Origin: Arabiibacter massiliensis | Lineage (GTDB): Bacteria > Actinomycetota > Coriobacteriia > Coriobacteriales > Eggerthellaceae | Length of the DNA: 64,000 bases | Direction: 5' to 3' | NCBI RefSeq assembly: GCF_900169505.1 | Contig: NZ_LT827021.1 | Location: forward strand, 2,294,001-2,358,000 | Part shown: positions 1 to 8,300 of the stretch, piece after piece | Position numbering within the stretch: position 1 is the first letter of the stretch | Layout: each line of letters starts with the position of its first letter | Notes under the pieces: generated by a model | Database searches by the model: none | Told to the model about the DNA's origin: nothing | Seen by the model: the letters and a program-made list of their open reading frames with translations, nothing else | Made by a program: the position numbers and the translations under genes

Positions 1-71
1 TCGGCGAATGGCATGTTCCTGCGCATGTCCTCTGCCCTTTGGGCGAGTAATCGCCTTCTCTCACGATTCAT
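1..71 (-). CDS. Hypothetical protein, N-terminus only (cut by window edge)
   Basis: A minus-strand ATG at 71-69 is preceded by a good ribosome binding site (AAAGGAGAG, about 75-83). The open frame runs to the window edge and gives only 23 residues, MNRERRRLLAQRAEDMRRNM followed by PFA. The start is basic and hydrophilic and does not look like a signal peptide. The gene diverges from parA and would share the repeat- and parS-rich intergenic region with it. Too little is visible to name a family. Confidence 0.6.
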   Translation of the reverse strand, partial: MNRERRRLLAQRAEDMRRNMPFA

Positions 72-132
72 AGCCTCTCCTTTCTCGTCTCGTTATATAC
101 TACTCGTCGGATCCAGCGGATCCATGGCACGT

Positions 133-249
133 TTCCAGCAGAAAGTCGTCCGGATCCATTGCGGTTCCAGCAGATATCTAGCGCAGTTCCAGCGGGAATC
201 AAGCGCAACCCAAGCGGAAATCCAGCTGGAATCAAGCGAGAATCAAGCA
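133..249. repeat. Cluster of short degenerate direct repeats upstream of parA
   Basis: The word TTCCAGC followed by a purine-rich tail recurs at 133, 165 and 187, with ATCCAGC at 220. The word GAATCAAGC recurs at 196, 229 and 240. The copies are interleaved with GGATCC motifs at about 110-157. The cluster fills the divergent intergenic region up to the first parS site at 257. It may be a binding array or decayed tandem repeats. Confidence 0.6.
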
Positions 250-256
250 TCCGGAA

Positions 257-272
257 TGTTTCACGTGAAACA
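257..272. promoter_or_regulatory. parS: parS site 1 (upstream of parA)
   Basis: Perfect TGTTTCACGTGAAACA, the conserved ParB-binding centromere palindrome. Matching flanks (CCGGAA/TTCCGG) extend it to a 28-bp palindrome at 251-278. Confidence 0.95.
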
Positions 273-302
273 TTCCGGGAATCCCGGCTTTTCTACCGAC
301 AG

Positions 303-318
303 TGTTTCACGTGAAACA
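303..318. promoter_or_regulatory. parS: parS site 2 (overlaps parA promoter)
   Basis: Perfect 16-bp parS copy, 46 bp after site 1. It covers the position expected for the -35 element of the parA promoter (-10 TATACT at 329-334), so ParB bound here could repress its own operon. Confidence 0.95.
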
Positions 319-334
319 TCAAACAAGGTATACT
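306..334 (+). promoter_or_regulatory. parAB promoter
   Basis: A TATACT -10 element lies at 329-334. Seventeen bases upstream, 306-311 reads TTCACG, a weak -35 that is part of parS site 2. The GTG start of parA follows at 363 with an AAAGGGGG ribosome binding site at 350-357. Confidence 0.65.
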
Positions 335-362
335 GGTGCAGAGTTATTGAAAGGGGGTCCCT

Positions 363-1328
363 GTGGGGCTATTCGATAGTCTCAAACGAGACAAAAAACC
401 AGCCGAGACTGTCAATCAGGAAAACGAGCAGGTTGTCGAAGACGAAATCGCCATCGAGCATATCGAGGTGGTGGAGCGCGAGGCCAAGCCGGTTCAGGAA
501 GAGGAAGTCGAGCCGACGCCTCTCAAGACCATCAAAGACAAGGCTCCGGTCAAGCATGTGGTGGGCCAGACGAAGGTCATGGCCATCATCAACCAGAAGG
601 GCGGCGTCGGCAAGTCGACGACAGCCATCAACCTCGCTGCCGCACTCGGCGAGCTGGGCAAGCAGGTGCTCTTGGTGGACCTTGACCCGCAGGGTAACTC
701 GTCGAGCGGCCTGGGAATCGAGAAGAGCCGGGTTAAGAACTGCGTCTACGATGTGCTGCTCAACGACGTGCCCGTCGAGGACGTCATCATCCCCGACGTG
801 TGCGAGGGTTTGGACTTGGTTCCCGCGACCATCAACCTGGCCGGTGCCGAGGTGGAGCTCGTCTCCGAGATGGCGCGTGAGAACCGTCTGAAAGACTCTG
901 TCGGTAGTCTTCGCGGCAAGTATGACTACGTATTCGTCGATTGCCCGCCGTCGCTTGGCCTTCTGACGGTCAACGCGCTCGTCGCGGCGGACAAGCTCCT
1001 CATCCCCATCCAGTGCGAGTTCTACGCGCTGGAAGGCGTGACAAAACTTCTTGATTCGATGAAACGTGTCAAAACGCGCCTGAATCCGTCGCTCGATATA
1101 TTCGGCGTGCTTCTCACTATGTACGACGGCCGTACAACGCTTTCTAAGCAGGTGGTTGAGGAAGTGAAGGGATATTTCGGTCGAACGGTCTTTAAGACGC
1201 TTATACCGCGTACTGTGAAGCTTTCTGAGGCCCCAAGCTTCGGTCAGCCGATAACTCAGTACGATCCGACGGGCAAGGGCGCTCAATCGTACATGAATTT
1301 GGCGAAGGAAGTGATACAGCGTGGCTAA
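363..1328 (+). CDS. parA: Chromosome-partitioning ATPase ParA/Soj
   Basis: This 321-residue protein is a deviant Walker-type ATPase that works with ParB and parS to segregate and position the chromosome origin. The Walker A box KGGVGKST is at residues 79-86. The family motifs DLDPQGNSS and the block around FVDCPPSLG and QCEFYALEG follow in order. About 70 acidic, low-complexity residues precede the ATPase core, which is longer than usual for Soj proteins. The GTG start at 363 is chosen for its AAAGGGGG ribosome binding site. The stop overlaps the parB start by 8 bases, indicating translational coupling. Two parS sites lie just upstream, one inside the promoter, so ParB autoregulation is likely by inference. 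Confidence 0.97.
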   Translation: MGLFDSLKRDKKPAETVNQENEQVVEDEIAIEHIEVVEREAKPVQEEEVEPTPLKTIKDKAPVKHVVGQTKVMAIINQKGGVGKSTTAINLAAALGELGKQVLLVDLDPQGNSSSGLGIEKSRVKNCVYDVLLNDVPVEDVIIPDVCEGLDLVPATINLAGAEVELVSEMARENRLKDSVGSLRGKYDYVFVDCPPSLGLLTVNALVAADKLLIPIQCEFYALEGVTKLLDSMKRVKTRLNPSLDIFGVLLTMYDGRTTLSKQVVEEVKGYFGRTVFKTLIPRTVKLSEAPSFGQPITQYDPTGKGAQSYMNLAKEVIQRG

Positions 1329-2358
1329 ATCTAGCAAAAGCGGCTTGGGCCGGGGTTTGAACTCGCTGCTCGGCGGCGCATACGAGGAGGCGACGCCCAT
1401 AGAGGACACCCCGCAGCGCGTTCTGGTGCAGCAGGAGGAGCAGCCGGCGCCTGCGGTGCACCATGCGGAGGCTTCCGAGCGCCAGCAGGTGGAATTTGAG
1501 GAAACGCCTGGTCAAGAGGAGACGGTGGTGGATGCCGAGGATCAGGTGACGATCAAGAGCGTCGTCCAGCGCCGTACCGACGAGGTGCCTATCGCCTCCG
1601 TGAGCCCCAACCCCGATCAGCCGCGCACGAACTTCAAGCAGGACGAGCTGGAGGAGCTCGCCGCCTCGATCGCGAAGGACGGCTTGCTGCAGCCGATTCT
1701 CGTCCGGCCTATCGGACCGCAGAAATACCAGATCATCGCAGGAGAACGCCGCTGGCAGGCATGCAAGATGGTGGGCTTGCCCACCGTCCCCGTGCGCATC
1801 AAAGAGGCCGACGACGACCTTGCGCTCGAGTTGGCCCTGGTGGAGAACGTGCAGCGCTCTGATCTCAACCCGATCGAAGAGGCGTACGGATATCGCCGCA
1901 TGATGGAGCGCCGCAATCTGACACAGTCGGAGGTCGCGCAGGCCATGTCGAAGGGCCGCTCGACGGTGGCGAATGCCCTGCGACTTCTCGAACTTCCGGA
2001 AGACGCGCAGCAGATGCTGTTCGAGGAGAAGATCACGGCCGGCCATGCGCGCGCCATCCTCTCCATCCCCACGAAAGAGGGGCGGCAGAAGCTCGCGACC
2101 AAGCTGAAAGAGGAGAAGCTCACGGTTCGCGAGGCGGAGGCGATCGCGCGGCTCTTCTCCGGGAAGCGCAGCGACGCCCCCAAGACGAAAGAGCCGCTGC
2201 CGAAGACGTTCAGGACCGTCGCGCGCGCGTTGAGGGACGTGCTGCACACGAACGTGAAGGTGAAGTCCGTTCAGGGGAAGAATAAGATTGAGATCGAGTT
2301 CAAGGATGAAGATGACCTTGAGCGGCTTTTCGAGGAGCTGATCGCCGCAGCCTCATAA
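1321..2358 (+). CDS. parB: Chromosome-partitioning protein ParB/Spo0J
   Basis: This 345-residue CTP-dependent clamp binds parS and spreads along DNA. After about 80 acidic, disordered residues, the ParB N-terminal domain starts near SVSPNPDQPR. It contains the CTP-binding motif GERRWQA and the ENVQRSDLNPIEEA segment. A helix-turn-helix with LTQSEVAQAMSKGRSTVANA follows and recognises parS. The C-terminal dimerisation region is acidic. The GTG start lies inside the last codons of parA. The gene ends against a parS site at 2359 and a bidirectional terminator. The fifteen perfect parS copies in this window are its presumed targets. Confidence 0.97.
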   Translation: MAKSSKSGLGRGLNSLLGGAYEEATPIEDTPQRVLVQQEEQPAPAVHHAEASERQQVEFEETPGQEETVVDAEDQVTIKSVVQRRTDEVPIASVSPNPDQPRTNFKQDELEELAASIAKDGLLQPILVRPIGPQKYQIIAGERRWQACKMVGLPTVPVRIKEADDDLALELALVENVQRSDLNPIEEAYGYRRMMERRNLTQSEVAQAMSKGRSTVANALRLLELPEDAQQMLFEEKITAGHARAILSIPTKEGRQKLATKLKEEKLTVREAEAIARLFSGKRSDAPKTKEPLPKTFRTVARALRDVLHTNVKVKSVQGKNKIEIEFKDEDDLERLFEELIAAAS

Positions 2359-2374
2359 TGTTTCACGTGAAACA
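2359..2374. promoter_or_regulatory. parS: parS site 3
   Basis: Perfect 16-bp parS directly after the parB stop codon. Together with site 4 it brackets the parB/rlmN terminator. Confidence 0.95.
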
Positions 2375-2385
2375 TCTGGGAACGA

Positions 2386-2416
2386 AAAACGGGAACCTCG
2401 CGCAGGTTCCCGTTTT
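2386..2416. terminator. Bidirectional terminator between parB and rlmN
   Basis: Arms 2386-2398 and 2404-2416 form a perfect 13-bp stem (AAAACGGGAACCT) with a 5-nt loop. A-rich and T-rich flanks let it work for the convergent genes on both sides. Confidence 0.9.
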
Positions 2417-2431
2417 GTTTCACGTGAAACA
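2416..2431. promoter_or_regulatory. parS: parS site 4
   Basis: Perfect 16-bp parS that shares its first T with the terminator stem. Sites 3 and 4 are 57 bp apart. Confidence 0.95.
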
Positions 2432-2441
2432 TTTGGGCGGT

Positions 2442-3473
2442 TTAGCGGTTTCGCATGCTTTTCAGCTGTCCGCACGCTCCGTCGATGTCCGCGCCGCGTG
2501 AATCGCGCACGGTTGCCTCCTTGCCCCGAGATCGCAGGGAATCCACCCATTTTTGCACGGTGGAAGGGGAACTCGGCTGGAACGCCGAGCCTTTGACGGC
2601 GTTGATGGGTATGAGGTTCACGTGGCAGAGAAGGTCTTGGCAGAATTTGTTGAGCGCAGCAAGGTCCTGTTCGCGGTCGTTCACATCCTCGATCATGATG
2701 TATTCGAGCGTCACACGGCGGTTCGTGCTCTCGACGTACGAGAGAAGGGCCTTTTTGAGCTCGTTGAGCTGATAACGCGACGCCTTCGGCATCAGAAGGT
2801 CGCGCACGGGCTGTCGCGCCGCATGCAGCGACACCGCCAAGGTGAATTGCTCGGGTTCCTGCGAGAATCGCTCGATAGCGGGGATGATCCCGCACGTCGA
2901 CACGCTGATGTGCCGCGCGCCGATGGCCAGGCCCTTGCCGTCGTTGAGGATGCGCAGCGCTGCCAGCGTGTTGTCGTAATTCAGGAACGGCTCGCCTTGT
3001 CCCATTCCTACGACGTTCGTGACGCGCTTACCCATATCCTCCTGCGCTATCAGCACTTGGTCGACGATCTCCCCGGGAACGAGGCTCCGCTCGAGGCCCT
3101 CTTGCCCGGTGGCGCAAAAAGCGCACTGCATAGGGCATCCGGCCTGGGTGGAGAAGCATACGGTCAGGCGATCCTCTCCCCGCGAGGGAATGGCGACGGT
3201 CTCCACGCACACGCCGTCGTGGAATTCGACGAGGTACTTCCGCGTGCCGTCGTCGGACACCCGCCGCTCGACGATTCGCGCGGTATGGAGGGGATGCTCT
3301 TTCGCAAGCTCCTCGCGCAGGCCGGCGGGAAGGTTCGTCATCTTGCCATACGAGTCGACATGATGCACGTAGAGCCATTGTGAGAGCTGCCCGGCCCTGA
3401 ACACCGGTTGCCCGAGGCTTTTCACGACGTCTTGCAGCTCAGGGAGGGAATATGATTTGATTGGTTTATTCAT
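2442..3473 (-). CDS. rlmN: Dual-specificity 23S rRNA/tRNA adenine C2-methyltransferase RlmN
   Basis: A 343-residue radical-SAM methyltransferase that adds a C2 methyl to 23S rRNA A2503 and tRNA A37. The radical-SAM cysteines CPMQCAFC sit near residue 112. The family signatures VTNVVGMGQGEPFLN and ISVSTCGIIPAI are present, as is the C-terminal VRDSRGADIDGACGQL with its catalytic cysteine. The start at 3473 (MNKPIKSY) is preferred over an upstream in-frame ATG at 3488. A TATAAT -10 ends 6 bases before it, predicting a leaderless transcript, and no ribosome binding site is visible. The promoter region is overlapped by a parS site. Confidence 0.95.
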   Translation of the reverse strand: MNKPIKSYSLPELQDVVKSLGQPVFRAGQLSQWLYVHHVDSYGKMTNLPAGLREELAKEHPLHTARIVERRVSDDGTRKYLVEFHDGVCVETVAIPSRGEDRLTVCFSTQAGCPMQCAFCATGQEGLERSLVPGEIVDQVLIAQEDMGKRVTNVVGMGQGEPFLNYDNTLAALRILNDGKGLAIGARHISVSTCGIIPAIERFSQEPEQFTLAVSLHAARQPVRDLLMPKASRYQLNELKKALLSYVESTNRRVTLEYIMIEDVNDREQDLAALNKFCQDLLCHVNLIPINAVKGSAFQPSSPSTVQKWVDSLRSRGKEATVRDSRGADIDGACGQLKSMRNR

Positions 3474-3479
3474 ACGGCT

Positions 3480-3485
3480 ATTATA
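3480..3485 (-). promoter_or_regulatory. rlmN -10 element, probable leaderless promoter
   Basis: A consensus TATAAT on the minus strand ends 6 nt before the ATG at 3473, so transcription should begin at or next to the start codon. The spacer upstream is parS site 5, and no good -35 is visible. Confidence 0.65.
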
Positions 3486-3487
3486 CA

Positions 3488-3503
3488 TGTTTCACGTGAA
3501 ACA
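3488..3503. promoter_or_regulatory. parS: parS site 5 (in rlmN promoter spacer)
   Basis: Perfect 16-bp parS between the divergent rlmN and ddl genes. It covers the spacer of the rlmN promoter. Confidence 0.95.
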
Positions 3504-3549
3504 TTCCGGCGCTACGCTTCAAACGTCGTGCGCCGGCATCCTGGTTTGC

Positions 3550-3555
3550 TATACT
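3550..3555 (+). promoter_or_regulatory. ddl -10 element
   Basis: TATACT at 3550-3555, about 37 bp upstream of the ddl start. The -35 region is not recognisable. The ribosome binding site AAGAAGGG follows at about 3581-3588. Confidence 0.5.
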
Positions 3556-3591
3556 GCTCGAATCGTGTCAAAGCTGATGAAAGAAGGGTGC

Positions 3592-4536
3592 ATGTCTGAG
3601 AGCTTCGATCCTCGGAAATGTCGAATCGCGCTGCTTGCAGGCGGAAAGAGCGGGGAGCGCGCGGTGTCGCTCGCCTCGGGGGAAGGCGCGCGCGAGGCCC
3701 TTGAAGAGGCGGGATTCGACGTCGTGTCGCTCGATCCCGCATGCAAGGAGGACTTGAAAACGCTCATCGACGGCCCCTTCGACGTAGCGTTCCTGTGTCT
3801 GCACGGTAAATACGGCGAAGACGGGACGGTGCAGGGGCTGCTCGAGACGATCGGCCTGCCCTATATCGGCTCGGGCGTGTGGGCGAGCGCCTTGGCGATG
3901 GATAAGGTGAAGTCGAAGCTCTACTACGAGCGGGATGGCATCCCCACTCCTCCGTCGGTGACGTTGCGCGTGGGCGATTCTCACGATGTGGACGAGATCG
4001 TCGAGAAGCTGGGCGAGCATTGCGTGGTGAAGCCGGCGACGGAAGGAAGCGCGCTCGGGGTGTATATCGTCGAAGGCGCCGACGAGGTCGCGGCGGCGAT
4101 TGGCAAGGTATTCGAGATCGACCGCGAGGCCCTCATTGAGCGCTACATCAAAGGAACCGAGCTCACCGTGGCGGTCATCGGCAACGAAGAGCTCGAAGCG
4201 CTCCCCATCATCGAGATCGTGCCGAAAAGCGAGTTCTACGACTACGAGTCGAAGTACGCTCCCGGCGGGTCGCAGCATATCTGCCCCGCGCCGCTTCCCG
4301 ACGAGACGACGCGGCTTGTGCAGGATCTTGCGATCCGCGCGCATCGTGCGCTCTCCTGCCGCGGCGTCTCCCGGACGGATCTGATTTTGGAGGAGGACGG
4401 CTCCTGCTGGGTTCTCGAGACGAACACCATCCCCGGCATGACGGGCACGTCGCTGCTGCCCGACGCGGCGCGTGCCGCCGGCATCTCCTTCCCGGAGCTC
4501 TGCACGAGACTGGTGGGATACGCGCTCGAAGGCTGA
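3592..4536 (+). CDS. ddl: D-alanine--D-alanine ligase
   Basis: This 314-residue ATP-grasp enzyme makes D-Ala-D-Ala for peptidoglycan precursors. LLAGGKSGERAVSLASG is the N-terminal substrate loop. LCLHGKYGEDGTVQGLLE and GSGVWASALAMDK follow. The ATP-grasp motifs VVKPATEGSALGVY and SRTDLILEEDGSCWVLETNT come next, with Mg ligands in the last, and the C-terminus holds GMTGTSLLPDAARAAG. The ATG at 3592 is preferred over in-frame upstream starts because it has the AAGAAGGG ribosome binding site and lies after the -10. The upstream reading frame is only a translation of parS and the promoter. Length is close to the family norm. Confidence 0.95.
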   Translation: MSESFDPRKCRIALLAGGKSGERAVSLASGEGAREALEEAGFDVVSLDPACKEDLKTLIDGPFDVAFLCLHGKYGEDGTVQGLLETIGLPYIGSGVWASALAMDKVKSKLYYERDGIPTPPSVTLRVGDSHDVDEIVEKLGEHCVVKPATEGSALGVYIVEGADEVAAAIGKVFEIDREALIERYIKGTELTVAVIGNEELEALPIIEIVPKSEFYDYESKYAPGGSQHICPAPLPDETTRLVQDLAIRAHRALSCRGVSRTDLILEEDGSCWVLETNTIPGMTGTSLLPDAARAAGISFPELCTRLVGYALEG

Positions 4537-4542
4537 TCCGAA

Positions 4543-4558
4543 TGTTTCACGTGAAACA
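4543..4558. promoter_or_regulatory. parS: parS site 6
   Basis: Perfect 16-bp parS between the convergent ends of ddl and the 4574 gene. Flanks extend the palindrome to CGAA/TTCC-like arms. Confidence 0.95.
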
Positions 4559-4573
4559 TTCCGGGAGTTTCGC

Positions 4574-5218
4574 TTAGAACGCCCCGCAGGACTTCAACGC
4601 GAACAGCGCACCGGCGACGAGTGCGAGGAGGAACGCCCAGCTAACGAAGTAGCAGCCCTTGTTCCCCTTCCGGCCTTGCTCGATGAGGTTCTCCGAGAGC
4701 TTCCGACGGTTCTTGAGGATAACCGTGCCCGCTTTCTTCTCGGGAAGCGGGCATGTTTTTTTGGGAGTCCACGCGCCTTCGCTCTCAATGACCTGGTCAA
4801 CGCCCTGCTCGCCGAGCTCGACGTCGGGTCGGATGCCGTCGCCCATGCGCTTGCCGAGAGTGCTCGCATACAGGGAGAACTCCTTGTCCCACTGAGGATC
4901 GTAGCAGATCAGGGCCGCTTCTCCCCAATAGAAGCCCGGATCGGGGCTGTCGGTGTAGGCGACGAAGGAAAGCAGGGCCTTCAACTTCCACCCCCGGGCG
5001 GAGAGGAGCTGCAGCTGGCGGGTGACGGACGGATCGAAAAAGCCGATCAGGGCCCCGAAACGGTTCTTCATCCACGCGGAGGCCGTCCCGCCTTCGGTTT
5101 GGAAGACGATGTCGAATTCGTCGCCGATCAGGTTGTCGGCGCCGAGCAAAGGCGCGGCGTCCTTCTTCGATGCGGTCTCGAATCGCGCGTACGTGCCGAA
5201 GTACCGTTCTGCCTGCAT
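4574..5218 (-). CDS. Conserved hypothetical protein with C-terminal membrane anchor
   Basis: A 214-residue protein of unknown function. Most of it looks like a soluble alpha/beta domain rich in aromatic residues (for example DPGFYWGEAALICYDPQWD), followed by a basic stretch KNRRKLSENLIEQGRKGNK. One C-terminal transmembrane helix (SWAFLLALVAGALFAL) ends in KSCGAF, so the domain is likely cytoplasmic and tail-anchored. The start at 5218 (MQAERYFG) is chosen for its GGAGGAG ribosome binding site 6 bases upstream; the longer frame to 5344 lacks one. It converges on ddl and diverges from the DnaQ-DinG gene. Confidence 0.8.
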   Translation of the reverse strand: MQAERYFGTYARFETASKKDAAPLLGADNLIGDEFDIVFQTEGGTASAWMKNRFGALIGFFDPSVTRQLQLLSARGWKLKALLSFVAYTDSPDPGFYWGEAALICYDPQWDKEFSLYASTLGKRMGDGIRPDVELGEQGVDQVIESEGAWTPKKTCPLPEKKAGTVILKNRRKLSENLIEQGRKGNKGCYFVSWAFLLALVAGALFALKSCGAF

Positions 5219-5305
5219 CTGATCTCCTCCAGTCATGCATGATGAGCATGTGATTGCCGCGTTTTCAATTTGTAACATTCTATGATAGATGATAGGCTGA
5301 ACGGT

Positions 5306-8300
5306 ATGGATAAACAACATGCGCCCACGCAGGATGCCCTGCAAAGTTTCATAAGCGATGGAACGCCCGAAGCCGTGCGAGCCCGATACGCGTCGCTTCC
5401 GTCACGGGCCGCGAGCACCGATTTCGGCGACCTCGATCGCAATATCGTGGTTCTGGACACCGAGACCACCGGCTTCTCGTTCAACCATGACGAGCTGACG
5501 CAGATCGCCGCCGCGCGTATGGAGCGCGGGGAGATCGTCGAGTGGTTCGTCACGTTCGTGAATCCCGGCAAGCCCATCCCCGAGGACGTGGCCCATCTCA
5601 CCGACATACACGACGAGGACGTGGCCGACGCGCCTTCGCCCGAGCAGGCGCTCGCCGACCTGGTCGCATTCGTGGGCGACGCCAAGGTGGTGGCGCACAA
5701 CGCCGAGTTCGACCGCACGTTCACTACGCGCCATCCGAGCGGGTACCCTCTGCTGGAGAACACGTGGATCGACTCGCTTGATCTGGCGCGCATCGCCGTG
5801 CCGCGTCTGAAGTCCCACCGTCTGCTCGACCTGGTGCGCGCGTTCGGCGCGCCCCTCTCGACGCATCGCGCGGATGCCGACGTCGAGGCGACCTGCGCCG
5901 TCTTCCGCATCCTTCTGGCGGGCGTGGCGGCGATGCCCCCGGCGCTCGTGCGCGAGATCGCGCGGATGGCGACGCCGGACCAATGGCCGACCCAGGTGGT
6001 GTTCGATCAGTTCGCACGCGCGTACGAGCGCAGCGCCGAGTTGACGGAGGCGTTGTTCGCGAAAGACGAGAATGTTTCACGTGAAACATTCTCGCAAGGC
6101 GTGCGTCCCAACGATCTGCAGTTCTCGCTGCGCGGGCTGCGGCGCGATCGCCTGGGAAAGGTGGAACACGCCGCGAAGATCGACGCGGACGATATCGCCG
6201 CCGATCCGGCGAGGTCGCTCGTGTTCCCCTCGGTGGAGCAGATAGCCGAGGCGTTCTCGGACCAGGGGCTGGTGGGCTCGCTGTACGACCGGTTCGAGCC
6301 CCGTCAGGAGCAGCTCGACATGGCCGAGGCGGTGCGCTGCGCCTTCGCGGGCTCGGAGAACCTCATGGTGGAGGCGGGCACGGGCGTGGGCAAATCGATG
6401 GCGTACCTGGTCCCATCCGCGCTGACGGCCCAGGCGAACAACATCGCCGTCGGCGTGGCGACGAAGACGAACGCCCTGCTCGACCAGCTGGTGTATCACG
6501 AGCTTCCGGCGCTCTCGGACGCCCTTCGCGCCCAGGACCCGGCACGGCCGCCGCTCACGTACGCACCGCTCAAGGGGTTCTCACACTATCCGTGTCTGCG
6601 CAAGATCGGCCGGCTCGTCGAGGAAGGGCCGCAGATGCGGCTCGTGGGCGGCACGGAGCAGACCCAGGCTCCGGCGCTCGCCGCGCTGCTCTCGTTCGTG
6701 GAGCAAACCGAATACGATGACATGGACAGCCTGAAGATAGACTACCGGCTGCTTCCCCGCCGCATGGTCACCACGACGAGTCATGACTGCCTGCGCCGAA
6801 AGTGTCCCTATTTCGGGACAACCTGCTTCGTCCACGGGGCGCGGCGCCGTGCGGAGGCCGCCGACATCGTGGTGACGAACCACAGCCTGCTGTTCTGCGA
6901 TCTCGCAGCTGACGGCGGCCTGCTCCCTCCGATACGTTATTGGACGGTCGACGAGGCCCATGGCGCGGAGGCCGAGGCGCGCCGCGCGTTCTCGCTCGCG
7001 CTTTCGGCCGAGGACATCGTGCGGCTGGCGAACCGCGTGAGCGCCGACGAGGCGTCGCGCAACGTGTTCGTCAGGGCGGAGCGCCGGGTGGTGATCCCCG
7101 GAGCCGAGGAGGGGTCCACGCTGTTCTACGCGCTCACGGCCAAGGCCCGCGTCGCCGGCGCGGCCTACGCCGAGGCGGCGCGCGAATTCGTCGCGCATAT
7201 GAAGGATCTGCTCTTCTTCGACCAGAACAAAAAGGGCAAGGGCTACGAGACGGTCGAGCTGTGGATCAATGAGGATATTCGGAGAAGCGCGACGTTTTCC
7301 CAGGTGAAAGAGCTGGGCTGCTTCATGTCCGACAAGGCGGAGAAGCTGGTGAGCGTCTGCCAGGAGCTCGTGGGCTACCTGGAGGAAGTCGACGGCGCGG
7401 CCGAGATCCAGCGTGAGATCGCCTCCATCGCCATGGAGCTGAAGGACCAGCTGCGCGCGGCGGAGGTCATCCTCGTCACCGCCGACGACGCCTACGCCTA
7501 CGCGGCGACGCTCAACCGCAAGAAGGACCGCGTCACCGAGAAGCTGGAGGCCCTGCTCGTCAACGTCGGCGCGGCCATGAACGAGACGCTGTTCGCGCGA
7601 ACCCATTCGGTGGTGTTCGCCTCCGCCACCCTGGCGGTGGATGACCGCTTCGACGCATTCGAGGGGGCGCTCGGCCTCAACGCCTCGGAATTCTCGACGT
7701 GCCGGGCGTGCCGCCTTGACTCGAGCTACGACTTCGACGGGCACATGACGGTATACGTGGCCGACGACATGCCCGAGCCGAACGACCCGCGCTATCTGGA
7801 GGCGCTGCAGCGCCTGCTCGTGGACGTGCACCGCGCGCAACAGGGCTCGATGCTCACGCTGTTCACGAACCGCCGCGAGATGGAGAAGTGCTTCGAAACC
7901 GTGCAGCCCCAGCTCAAGGCCGATGACCTGCGCGTCGTCTGCCAAAAATGGGGCGTGTCGGTGAAGGGCCTGCGCGACGACTTCCTCGCGGACGAGCACC
8001 TGTCGCTCTTCGCGCTCAAAAGCTTCTGGGAAGGCTTCGACGCGCCGGGCGCCACGCTCAAGGGCGTCGTTATCCCCAAGCTGCCGTTCGCGAAGCCCAC
8101 CGACCCGCTGTCGTGCGAGCGCGCCGCGCGCGACGACCAGGCGTGGCGGCGCTACGTCCTACCGGCCGCCGTGCTGGAGACGAAGCAGGCCGCAGGCCGC
8201 CTCATCCGGAAGGCCGACGACACCGGCGTGCTCATCCTCGCGGACAAACGGCTGGTCACGAAGGGGTACGGCAAGTCATTCCTCAATTCGCTGCCCAGCA

